A stretch of DNA of 64,000 nt from Chryseobacterium candidae (GTDB lineage Bacteria; Bacteroidota; Bacteroidia; Flavobacteriales; Weeksellaceae). Where the stretch lies: NCBI RefSeq assembly GCF_004916905.1, contig NZ_SDLV01000030.1:45144-109143 (forward strand). The letters run 5' to 3'. The translations under genes and the position numbers were made by a program. Shown here piece after piece: positions 54,890 through 62,889 of this stretch; positions within the stretch are counted from its first letter, which is position 1, and each line of letters starts with the position of its first letter. A model generated the notes under the pieces. The model was not told the origin of the DNA and did no database searches. It saw only the letters and a program-made list of their open reading frames with translations.

Positions 54890-55888
54890 TTATAGGGAAT
54901 TCCTGATAATTAAATCAGAAGCATTTTCAATTCTACCTTGCTTGGTATTGAGAACCATTTCTGCCAAAATCTTTCCCATTTGCCAGAAATCTGTAGAAAT
55001 TGTAGTAATACCATTTTCTACAATACCTTTAAGAGGTGTTTCGTTGTAGGAGATAATGCCGAAATCCTTTCTAATCTTTAGCTTCTGTTTTTTAGATTGC
55101 TTAATGACATTTACTAAATGCCTGTCATCCGGAATTATGAATACGTCTCCGTTCATTATTTCCTCATCAGTGAAATTACAGATAATCTCATATTTCATTT
55201 TATACTGTTTACAAAAACCTGTAAATCCTTCTACCATACCTATAGGCTCTTTTTTTCCGGGGAAAATAAGAATCAGTCTTCGGTAGGCTTCAAGCAATTT
55301 TTTCGCTTTTGATAGACCATTATACATGTCTTTTGAGAAATTCTGGTGTACAGATGAATATTCTCTTAAATGTAAATTGGTTTGATCTAATAGGTAAACG
55401 TCCTTCTTGGGAAGCATCTTGATAATGGGTGCCGTATCATTCATATTGCCTGGCATTATTATGTATTTTGTGTAGTTTCCGTTATTTTCTTCAATTAACT
55501 TCTTGAAGACATCTATATTGAAATAGTGGAAAAAAACGTGGATATTAGATCTTTGTTGCAGCTCTTCCAAAAATGAATTATAAAGGGTTTCCTTGAAAGC
55601 ATTCAGCTCATCAAATAATAGAAAAATTCGCTCTTCAAAATCCCAATCGGTACTTTTTATATAGTATCCCTTACCTAAAATGGCGTTTACTATACCTCTC
55701 TTTTTCAGTGTTTCATAAGCATACAGGACGGTGTCTCGGGAAATGCCAAATTCCATGCACACTTTATTTATGGAAGGTAGTTTGTCATTTTTTTTCAGCA
55801 GTTGCTGGGCAAGAGCTTGTTCAATGGAATTTATAATCTGTTGGTATTTAGGGACAACCGAATCGGGAATTATTTTAATAAGCTTCAT
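54890..55888 (-). CDS. GntR-family regulator with periplasmic-binding-protein-like sugar domain
   Basis: 332 residues. The N-terminal winged helix (about 1-70) reads IPDSVVPKYQQIINSIEQAL, KLPSINKVCMEFGISRDTV and KGYYIKS, a classic GntR head. Residues about 80-332 are a LacI/PBP1-like effector domain (VEGFTGFCKQY, GDVFIIPDDRHLVNVIKQ, IISYNETPLKGIVENGITT), the arrangement of AraR-type regulators. It is the only DNA-binding protein inside the glycan locus. One of five shared 38-bp sites lies 18 bases before its start, downstream of its own -7 box, so it probably represses itself and governs the five promoters. The effector may be galactose or an amino sugar. Confidence 0.9.
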   Translation of the reverse strand: MKLIKIIPDSVVPKYQQIINSIEQALAQQLLKKNDKLPSINKVCMEFGISRDTVLYAYETLKKRGIVNAILGKGYYIKSTDWDFEERIFLLFDELNAFKETLYNSFLEELQQRSNIHVFFHYFNIDVFKKLIEENNGNYTKYIIMPGNMNDTAPIIKMLPKKDVYLLDQTNLHLREYSSVHQNFSKDMYNGLSKAKKLLEAYRRLILIFPGKKEPIGMVEGFTGFCKQYKMKYEIICNFTDEEIMNGDVFIIPDDRHLVNVIKQSKKQKLKIRKDFGIISYNETPLKGIVENGITTISTDFWQMGKILAEMVLNTKQGRIENASDLIIRNSL

Positions 55889-55905
55889 AATATTTCCATT
55901 TTTTT

Positions 55906-55973
55906 AACTAGTAGTAAATATACAAAAACTGGTAGGAACAAGTATGGAAGTGTTTTCCAAATTTATACATTTG
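55906..55973 (+). promoter_or_regulatory. Operator/promoter S4 (38-bp GntR-type site plus -7 box)
   Basis: Site 55906-55943 begins AACTAGTAGTAAA and carries ACTGGTAGGAACAAGT. TACATTTG (55966-55973) follows after 22 bp and drives the symporter gene, with a leader of about 150 bases. The site is also in the leader of the divergent gntR gene. Confidence 0.75.
55958..55965 (-). promoter_or_regulatory. Promoter -7 box of gntR, back to back with the symporter box
   Basis: TAAATTTG on the minus strand directly abuts TACATTTG (55966-55973) of the plus strand. Transcription of gntR would start near 55951 and run across operator S4. Confidence 0.55.
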
Positions 55974-56131
55974 ATAATATAAGGTTTCCTTTTGTATAGT
56001 TTTGGCGCAAAAGATTCAGTTTTGTTTTAAATGATCTATTGGAAGTGCTGAATTATTAAATACTTTAGAGTACATAAAAGTGCTGAAAAACTAGAGAAAT
56101 CTATGATAAACTTACTATAAAAATTTTAAGC

Positions 56132-57859
56132 GTGGGAAAACTATCAACATTTGATTTTGTTATATTTCTAATTTATTTTTTGGTTGTAACACTATACGGC
56201 TTATGGATATACAAGCGGAAAAAATCAAAAACTGCAGGAAGTAAAGATTATTTCCTCGCAGAAGGCTCATTGACATGGTGGGCAATTGGAGCGAGTTTGA
56301 TTGCCTCTAATATTTCGGCAGAACAATTTATTGGGATGAGTGGAGAAGGATTTTTCATAGGAGTAGCTGTTGCCGCCTATGAATGGCTGGCTGCCATTGC
56401 ACTTATAATTATAGCGGTATGGTTTATTCCTATTTATCTCAAAAATAAAATTTATACGATGCCCCAGTTTTTGGAAACACGATATAATAAGTCTGTTTCT
56501 CTTATTATGGCTGTTTTTTGGCTGTTTTTGTATGTAATTGTTAATCTTACTTCCATTCTTTATTTAGGAGCTGTGGCTATTGATTCATTGCTGGGTGCAG
56601 GTCATCTGCATATCATTATGATTGCACTTTTACTGATGGCGTTGTTTATTGGATTGGGAGGAATGAAAGTCATTGGCTACACGGATGTTATTCAGGTAGC
56701 AGTTCTTATTATTGGTGGCTTTGCTACAGTTTATATGGCATTGCAGGTTGTGGATCAAAGAATTAATGGGGCTGCTATAGGAAATGCCCTAACAGGTTTT
56801 GATACCCTTTTGAAAGAAGCTCCGGAACATTTCAAACTCATTCTGAATAAACCACTAATAACAACAACTACTTTATCAATGCCGGAAAATTTAGCAGCAC
56901 AGAAATATATAGCTTTGCCAGGTTTAGCAATGTATTTTGCCGGACAATGGATTGTACAGCTTAATTATTGGGGGTGTAACCAGTACATTACCCAAAGAGC
57001 ATTAGGAGCAGATTTAAAAACAGCAAGAACAGGAATTTTATTTGCCGGATTTTTAAAACTTTTTATGCCTGTAATTGTTGTGCTTCCCGGGATTGCAGCT
57101 TACGTACTCTATACAAAAGGTCATTTGTCAAATTTTAATGGGGTAAAAGATAGTGCTTATTCTGCAATGCTGGGATTGCTTCCATCTGGGCTTAAAGGTC
57201 TTGCAGTTGCTGCCTTAACAGCTGCAATAGTAGCATCACTTGCTGGAAAAGTAAATAGTATATCCACAATTTTTACTTTGGATATTTATAAAAAATATTT
57301 AAGAACCAACGCTTCTGAAATGCAGATGGTAAGAACAGGACGTTGGGCAATCATAATGGCGATGCTTATTGCTTTGGTATTTACATGGACAGATGTTTTG
57401 GGAATTGGTGGAGAAGGCGGTTTCACATTTATACAAAAATATACTGGTTTTATTAGTCCGGGTGTATTTGCTATGTTTATTTTAGGGATGTTTTGGAAAA
57501 GAACTACTGGAACCGCTGCTATAGTTGGAGTTATTCTTGGTTTTTTATTATCTATTTTCTTTAACAGCTTTGCAGTTGAACTATTTGGAAAAGAAACATG
57601 GATTTATACAGCATTCACCTATGAAAAATTGGAAAATGGTGTGGTGAAAACCATTACAGAGATTCCTTTCCTTATCAATATGGGGTGGTCATTTTTCATT
57701 ACTGCAGCTGTAATGGTTCTATTAAGTGTTTTTGAGCCAAAAGTAAATCCAAAAGCTTTTGTCACAGACAAAAATATGTTCAAAGTGGATAATAGAACAT
57801 TATTCCTGATTGTCATTATTCTATTACTTCTAACTGCTATTTATATTCGTTTTTGGTAA
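56132..57859 (+). CDS. Sodium/solute symporter (SSS family), likely sugar
   Basis: 575 residues with about 14 transmembrane helices, inner membrane. The start is GTG 56132, the only candidate that keeps TM1 (DFVIFLIYFLVVTLYG) intact. SGLT-type signatures are SLIASNISAEQFIGMSGEG (Na+ site, first repeat), YTMPQFLETRYN, and LPGIAAY. The close SGLT-type wording and its place between the GntR gene and beta-galactosidase argue for galactose or a related monosaccharide. It is driven by promoter S4. It is followed by the decayed gntR-like fragment and operator S5. Confidence 0.88.
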   Translation: MGKLSTFDFVIFLIYFLVVTLYGLWIYKRKKSKTAGSKDYFLAEGSLTWWAIGASLIASNISAEQFIGMSGEGFFIGVAVAAYEWLAAIALIIIAVWFIPIYLKNKIYTMPQFLETRYNKSVSLIMAVFWLFLYVIVNLTSILYLGAVAIDSLLGAGHLHIIMIALLLMALFIGLGGMKVIGYTDVIQVAVLIIGGFATVYMALQVVDQRINGAAIGNALTGFDTLLKEAPEHFKLILNKPLITTTTLSMPENLAAQKYIALPGLAMYFAGQWIVQLNYWGCNQYITQRALGADLKTARTGILFAGFLKLFMPVIVVLPGIAAYVLYTKGHLSNFNGVKDSAYSAMLGLLPSGLKGLAVAALTAAIVASLAGKVNSISTIFTLDIYKKYLRTNASEMQMVRTGRWAIIMAMLIALVFTWTDVLGIGGEGGFTFIQKYTGFISPGVFAMFILGMFWKRTTGTAAIVGVILGFLLSIFFNSFAVELFGKETWIYTAFTYEKLENGVVKTITEIPFLINMGWSFFITAAVMVLLSVFEPKVNPKAFVTDKNMFKVDNRTLFLIVIILLLLTAIYIRFW

Positions 57860-57902
57860 TAGAAATAATTTTGAGTTTTGTATTTGAGAAAAATTATTCA
57901 AT

Positions 57903-57963
57903 ACACTTTACTTATGAAAGGTGGTTTGTCTTTTTTTTAGCAGTTGTTGGGTAAGAGCTTATT
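57903..57963 (-). pseudogene. Decayed fragment of gntR coding sequence
   Basis: 57903-57963 matches 55759-55821, which encodes about residues 23-43 of the GntR regulator, with six substitutions and two single-base gaps (about 87% by hand). Directly behind, 57966-58021 matches 55889-55943, the gntR leader and operator. The piece between is deleted. It cannot be translated and is the scar of a duplication that brought operator S5 in front of the GH35 gene. Confidence 0.85.
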
Positions 57964-57983
57964 AAAATATTTCCAAATTTTTA

Positions 57984-58051
57984 AACTGGTGGTAAATTCA
58001 CAAAAACCGGTAGGAACTAGTGTGATTGCATTGGGTAATTTTATAAATTTA
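57984..58051 (+). promoter_or_regulatory. Operator/promoter S5 (38-bp GntR-type site plus -7 box)
   Basis: Site 57984-58021 begins AACTGGTGGTAAA and ends ACCGGTAGGAACTAGT. TAAATTTA (58044-58051), one base from TAnnTTTG, follows after 22 bp. It drives the GH35-galT pair with a short leader of about 30 bases. Confidence 0.72.
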
Positions 58052-58085
58052 TTTTACTAACTAAACTAGATCTATAATACATACT

Positions 58086-59969
58086 ATGAAACTTATTAAA
58101 AATATAATTTTAGCCTTGTCCTTAATAGGTGCAAATTCGATAAATGCACAGCAAAAACCTATTAAATACGAATCTTTCAAAATCGAAGGCGGAGAATTTA
58201 AATTGAACGGACAGGCTGTTAAATTGCATTCAGGTGAGATTCATTATGCTAGAATTCCTCATGATTATTGGAGGCATCGCTTAAAAATGGTTAAAGCGAT
58301 GGGATTAAATACAATAGCTACTTATGTATTTTGGAATTATCATGAAATAGCTCCTGGAAAATGGGATTTTCAAACTGGAAACCGAAATTTAGCTGAGTTT
58401 TTGAAAATAGCAAAAGAAGAAGGCTTAATGGTCATTCTTCGTCCGGGACCTTATGTGTGTGCAGAATGGGAATTCGGTGGTTATCCTTGGTTTTTGCAAA
58501 ATGACAAGGATATGAAAATCAGAGAATACAATACTCCTTTTTTAAATTCTACAAAAGCATATTTCACAGAGCTTTACAAAGTGGTAAAACCTTATCTGAT
58601 TGTTAATGGAGGCCCTATTGTTATGGTGCAGGGGGAAAATGAATTTGGGTCTTTTGTCAGTCAACGAGAAGACATTAAACTGGAAGATCATAAAAAATAC
58701 AGTTCATCCGTATTCGATCAATTAAAAGAAGTTGGCTTCAAAGGAATGGAGTTTTTTACTTCAGATGGAGACTGGTTATTTGAAGGAGGTGCTTTGCCTG
58801 GAGCGTTGCCAACTGCAAATGGAGACGAAAATCCGGACAATATTAAGAAAGAAGTCAAGAAATTTCATAATGGAGAAGGTCCTTTTATGGTGGCAGAATA
58901 CTATCCCGGGTGGTTAGATCATTGGGCAGAACCTTTCCCTCGTAAAGCTACGGAAAGAGTAAAAAATCATATTGAAAAATTCATGAATAATGATATTTCT
59001 TTTAATATTTATATGGTACATGGAGGAACTAATTTTGGGTTTACTTCGGGAGCTAACTATGATGAAGAACATGATATACAGCCAAGTATGACCAGTTATG
59101 ATTATGATGCTCCTATTACTGAGGCAGGATGGGAAACCGAAAAATACCTGAAATTAAGAGAATTATTAAAAGATGCCTCTACACCTCCTATTCCCTCAAA
59201 AATTCCGGTTATTCAGATTCCGGGTATAAAATTGTCTCAGGCAATTGATTTAGAAAATTTTAAAAAACATATAAAACCAGTCATTAATGATAGTCCTTTA
59301 GCTTTTGAGGAATTAAATCAGGGGCATGGGTATGTTTGGTATAGCAAAAATTTTAATCAGCCAATTAAAGGAACCTTAAAACTTGATGGATTAAGAGATT
59401 ATGCAATTGTGTATGTGAATGGGAAAAAAGTAGGAGAGCTTAACCGTTACTATAAAAAATATGAATGTGAAGTGAATATACCCTTCAATGGAAAACTAGA
59501 CATTCTGGTAGAAAACATTGGAAGAATTAACTATGGAGCTGCTATTAATAAAAATACAAAAGGAATTATTTCTCCTGTATTTATTAATGACCGAAAAATA
59601 ACAGGAGATTGGGAAATGTATGGGCTTCCTTTTGAAAAGGCTCCCTTAATTGACGCAAAACAAAAATCAGATCTAAAAGAGAACAGACCAGCCATCTACA
59701 AAGGAAATTTTAATGTATCAAACGTTGGAGATACTTTCTTAGATATGCGGCCTTTTGGAAAAGGAATTGTATTTGTTAATGGAATTAATTTAGGAAGGTA
59801 TTGGTCTGTAGGGCCGCAGCAGACACTATATTTACCAGGATGTTATTTAAAGAAGGGTAATAATGAGATTATTATTATTGAACAGAAAAATAATAAAATA
59901 ATTAAAGAATTAAACACATTAGCCGAACCTATTTTGGATAAGTTAAACCCTGAAAATGGGTTAAACTGA
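58086..59969 (+). CDS. GH35 beta-galactosidase
   Basis: 627 residues with signal peptide to about 21 (GANSINAQ), so periplasmic or exported. The GH35 barrel shows HSGEIHYARIPHDYWRHRL, RPGPYVCAEWEFGGYPWFL, acid/base Glu186 in QGENEFGSF and nucleophile Glu271 in VAEYYPGWLDHW. C-terminal jelly-roll domains carry LDGLRDYAIVYVNG and FGKGIVFVNGINLGRYW. It releases terminal beta-linked galactose, such as from core-1 or N-acetyllactosamine ends. It is 18 bases ahead of galT, which uses its product after GalK. Expression from S5. Confidence 0.93.
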   Translation: MKLIKNIILALSLIGANSINAQQKPIKYESFKIEGGEFKLNGQAVKLHSGEIHYARIPHDYWRHRLKMVKAMGLNTIATYVFWNYHEIAPGKWDFQTGNRNLAEFLKIAKEEGLMVILRPGPYVCAEWEFGGYPWFLQNDKDMKIREYNTPFLNSTKAYFTELYKVVKPYLIVNGGPIVMVQGENEFGSFVSQREDIKLEDHKKYSSSVFDQLKEVGFKGMEFFTSDGDWLFEGGALPGALPTANGDENPDNIKKEVKKFHNGEGPFMVAEYYPGWLDHWAEPFPRKATERVKNHIEKFMNNDISFNIYMVHGGTNFGFTSGANYDEEHDIQPSMTSYDYDAPITEAGWETEKYLKLRELLKDASTPPIPSKIPVIQIPGIKLSQAIDLENFKKHIKPVINDSPLAFEELNQGHGYVWYSKNFNQPIKGTLKLDGLRDYAIVYVNGKKVGELNRYYKKYECEVNIPFNGKLDILVENIGRINYGAAINKNTKGIISPVFINDRKITGDWEMYGLPFEKAPLIDAKQKSDLKENRPAIYKGNFNVSNVGDTFLDMRPFGKGIVFVNGINLGRYWSVGPQQTLYLPGCYLKKGNNEIIIIEQKNNKIIKELNTLAEPILDKLNPENGLN

Positions 59970-59987
59970 TATAAAAATAAACTCAAT

Positions 59988-61037
59988 ATGAGTAATTCAT
60001 TTAACAGTAAAAATCATCCCCATAGAAGATATAATCCTTTATTGGATGAATGGGTTTTAGTATCACCACAAAGAGCCAATAGGCCATGGCAGGGACAACA
60101 GGAAGAGCCGTTACCAAGCGTTCAAAATCAATATGACGTCGAATGCTATTTATGCCCGGGAAATTCAAGAGCTAACGGAGTCCAGAACCCCAGGTATGAA
60201 GGTGTATATGTATTTGATAATGATTTTGGAGCTTTATTGAGCGTAGGAGTAACCTTCGATGAAACCGGGGATGAATTATTTAAAATTAAACCCGAAAGAG
60301 GAATTAACCGGGTAATTTGCTTTTCACAAGATCACTCATTGACTCTTCCTGAAATGTCTGTAAAAGCAATTACAAAGGTAGTGTCTGTCTGGAAGGAAGA
60401 ATATCAGAATCTGGGAAAACTGGATTACATTAATCATGTTCAAATTTTTGAAAATAAAGGAGCAATAATGGGTTGTAGTAATCCTCATCCTCATGGGCAG
60501 ATTTGGGCACAGTCATCCATTCCTTCTCAGGTGGCCAGAACACAGCAAAACTTGAAGAGCTATTATGATAAAAACGGAACAACGCTTCTGTCTGATTACG
60601 TTCAAAGAGAAATAGAAATTAATGAGCGGATTATATTAGAAAATAAAGCTTTTGTAGCTTTGGTTCCATTTTGGGCAACCTGGCCATTTGAAACAATGAT
60701 TATCAGTAAAAATCCCTTAAATAGCCTATCGGATTTTTCATATGAGGATCAAGCCTTATTTGCTCAGATGTTGAAAGATTTAACTACAAAATACGATAAT
60801 ATTTTCTCCATTTCTTTCCCTTATTCTGCCGGAATACATCAGGCTCCTACAGATTTAGAATCGCATGAAGAATGGCATTTTCATATGCATTTTTATCCTC
60901 CGTTGCTTCGCTCAGCCAGCGTGAAGAAATTTATGGTGGGATACGAAATGTTAGCGGAAGCCCAAAGAGATATTACTCCTGAACAAAGTGCAGAAATTCT
61001 TAAAAAAAGTTCAACAATTCATTATAAAAATAAATAA
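59988..61037 (+). CDS. galT: Galactose-1-phosphate uridylyltransferase
   Basis: Leloir pathway: exchanges UMP between UDP-glucose and galactose 1-phosphate. 349 residues, close to E. coli GalT in length and order: LLDEWVLVSPQRANRPWQGQ, zinc-type CYLCPGN, and CSNPHPHGQIWA with nucleophile His169 (second His of HPH). The later EEWHFHMHFYPPLLRS is the second metal/phosphate segment. It starts 18 bases after the GH35 gene and is in that transcript. galK is separated from it by a 564-base repeat-rich gap. No galE is in the window. Confidence 0.95.
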   Translation: MSNSFNSKNHPHRRYNPLLDEWVLVSPQRANRPWQGQQEEPLPSVQNQYDVECYLCPGNSRANGVQNPRYEGVYVFDNDFGALLSVGVTFDETGDELFKIKPERGINRVICFSQDHSLTLPEMSVKAITKVVSVWKEEYQNLGKLDYINHVQIFENKGAIMGCSNPHPHGQIWAQSSIPSQVARTQQNLKSYYDKNGTTLLSDYVQREIEINERIILENKAFVALVPFWATWPFETMIISKNPLNSLSDFSYEDQALFAQMLKDLTTKYDNIFSISFPYSAGIHQAPTDLESHEEWHFHMHFYPPLLRSASVKKFMVGYEMLAEAQRDITPEQSAEILKKSSTIHYKNK

Positions 61038-61106
61038 AATTATTGGCTTATCCTTTTAATTAATACTTGGGATTAATGATTAACAAAGATTTTCTTATTG
61101 AGATCC

Positions 61107-61180
61107 CTTCGGCAGGCTCAGGGTGACAAGTCGAATGCCAACCGAAATTTTTGAGCATTGTCAGTCTGAACCTGTCGAAG
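61107..61180. repeat. Bacteroidota-type inverted repeat (CTTCGRCAGG family)
   Basis: Left arm 61107-61128 (CTTCGGCAGGCTCAGGGTGA then CA) and right arm 61159-61180 are reverse complements but for four bases. A further piece, TTCGACTTCGCTCA, lies at 61308-61321. Elements containing 'cttcgacaggctcaggatgaca' are widely dispersed in Bacteroidota genomes (from memory). Confidence 0.7.
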
Positions 61181-61209
61181 CTATTATTAAAGTTGTTTTT
61201 ATTTTACAA

Positions 61210-61420
61210 AACCACAGAAGTTACAAAAGGTTTCATTTTAAAACACTTGAGTTCACTTAAATAAGTTGAATGTAATACCGCAGAAAAGTTCGCATAAGAC
61301 AAACATTTCGACTTCGCTCAATAGGTAAAGATTTTCACAAAACTTAGGTGTACTTATTACGAATAAGGCTTGGTTCTGAAAAACTTAAGTGTTTAAAACT
61401 TTTGTGCCTTTTGTGGTTAA
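61210..61420. repeat. Long imperfect inverted repeat between galT and galK
   Basis: AACCACAGAAGTTACAAAAG starting at 61210 and running to about 61253 is mirrored by 61382-61420, which ends in CTTTTGTGCCTTTTGTGGTT. Matching blocks include AAAACACTTGAGTT against AACTTAAGTGTTT. With the 61107-61180 element it fills most of the 564-base gap; the remainder shows no gene. Confidence 0.6.
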
Positions 61421-61601
61421 AATAATGAATATAAAAGTTTAAACAACCTCATTACTAAAAAGGGTAAGTCAAAAAATTATTAAGGCTTTATAGGATAATG
61501 ATATGGAATTTCTGCCTCATATAGGGAAAGGAATTAATTTTTTAAAAATTTGAATAGCTCTTAATAAAGATAGACTGTTTTATAAATTTAGATACAAGTA
61601 A

Positions 61602-62885
61602 ATGTCAAATATTAAATATATTGATTTTTTAGTTAATGAGGGAAATATCCCTCTTTTTAGAGAATTATATGGAAGAAATTCAGAATTATTACGTCAGCAG
61701 GCAATCCGATATACCAAAACATTAAATCGTTTCAAAGAAGTTTTTGGGGATAAAGAGGTTTCTGTTTTCAGTTCACCGGGACGGACCGAAATTGGAGGTA
61801 ATCATACAGACCATAATCATGGCCGCGTATTGGCGGGTGCAGTAAACCTGGATAATATTGCCATTGCTGCTAAAAATAATTCAGATATAATCCGGATTGA
61901 ATCTTCAGGCTACGAGACATTCGAAGTAGATCTAAGTCATCTTATTCCCTACGAAAATGAATTTTCAACTCCAAACGCCCTTGTTCGTGGGATTAATGCC
62001 CGATTAAATGAATTGGGATATAAAATAGGAGGATTCGACGCTGTAATTGACGGATGCGTTCCTAAAGGTTCTGGGTTAAGTTCGTCAGCATCATTCGAAG
62101 TATTAATTGGAGTAATTGTTAGCCATTTATTTAATGAAGGTACATTAGATCCCATCCTAAATGCTTGTATAGGACAATATGCAGAAAATGTTTTCTTTGG
62201 AAAGCCTTGTGGATTGATGGATCAGGTAGCTTGTTCGGTAGGAGGATTGGTGACCATTGATTTTGCTGATGTAGCGAATCCTATTGTTAAAAAAGTAGAT
62301 TTTGATTTTGAATCTACTGGTTTTTCTCTTGTAATTACAGATACCCGAGGGGATCATACCAACTTGAATAATGAATATGCTGTTTTACCTAAAGAGATGA
62401 AAGAGGTTGCAGCCCATTTAGGATGCAGTGTGCTGAGAGAAACTACTTTGGAAAAAGTAATGGATATTGCGCCATCTATCCGTCAGAAAGTGGGAGATCG
62501 GGCTATTTTAAGAGCAATTCACTTTGAGTGCGAAAATGAGCGGGTAGTAGATGAAGTAATGGCATTAGAGAAGAATGATTTTAAAGGATTTTTACAATTG
62601 GTCATAGATTCAGGACATAGTTCGTATATGTACAATCAAAATGTTTATGTATCAGGTAACATAAAAGAACAAGCCGTTTCATTGGGATTAGCTTATAGCG
62701 AAGCAGTATTAAAAGGAGCTGGAGCCTGGCGTGTGCATGGAGGAGGATTCGCAGGAACGATACAAGCCTTTGTACCTGAAGATTTGCTTGAAAGATACAC
62801 TACAACTTTAAATCATTTATTTGGTGCCGGTTCTTGTCATCCTTTATTTATTCGAGAAAAAGGAGCTGTTAAATTAGACTTTTAA
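61602..62885 (+). CDS. galK: Galactokinase
   Basis: Phosphorylates galactose at C1 with ATP. 427 residues (a little longer than E. coli GalK at 382, through an N-terminal extension of about 45). GHMP kinase motifs: SSPGRTEIGGNHTDHNHGRV (galactose-binding signature), VPKGSGLSSSASFEV (ATP loop) and the C-terminal GAGAWRVHGGGFAGT. It is followed 4 bases later by galM and is in one operon with it. No operator of the 38-bp type stands directly before it; a weak TAAATTTA at 61583-61590 may be its -7 box. Confidence 0.95.
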   Translation: MSNIKYIDFLVNEGNIPLFRELYGRNSELLRQQAIRYTKTLNRFKEVFGDKEVSVFSSPGRTEIGGNHTDHNHGRVLAGAVNLDNIAIAAKNNSDIIRIESSGYETFEVDLSHLIPYENEFSTPNALVRGINARLNELGYKIGGFDAVIDGCVPKGSGLSSSASFEVLIGVIVSHLFNEGTLDPILNACIGQYAENVFFGKPCGLMDQVACSVGGLVTIDFADVANPIVKKVDFDFESTGFSLVITDTRGDHTNLNNEYAVLPKEMKEVAAHLGCSVLRETTLEKVMDIAPSIRQKVGDRAILRAIHFECENERVVDEVMALEKNDFKGFLQLVIDSGHSSYMYNQNVYVSGNIKEQAVSLGLAYSEAVLKGAGAWRVHGGGFAGTIQAFVPEDLLERYTTTLNHLFGAGSCHPLFIREKGAVKLDF

Positions 62886-62889
62886 AATA

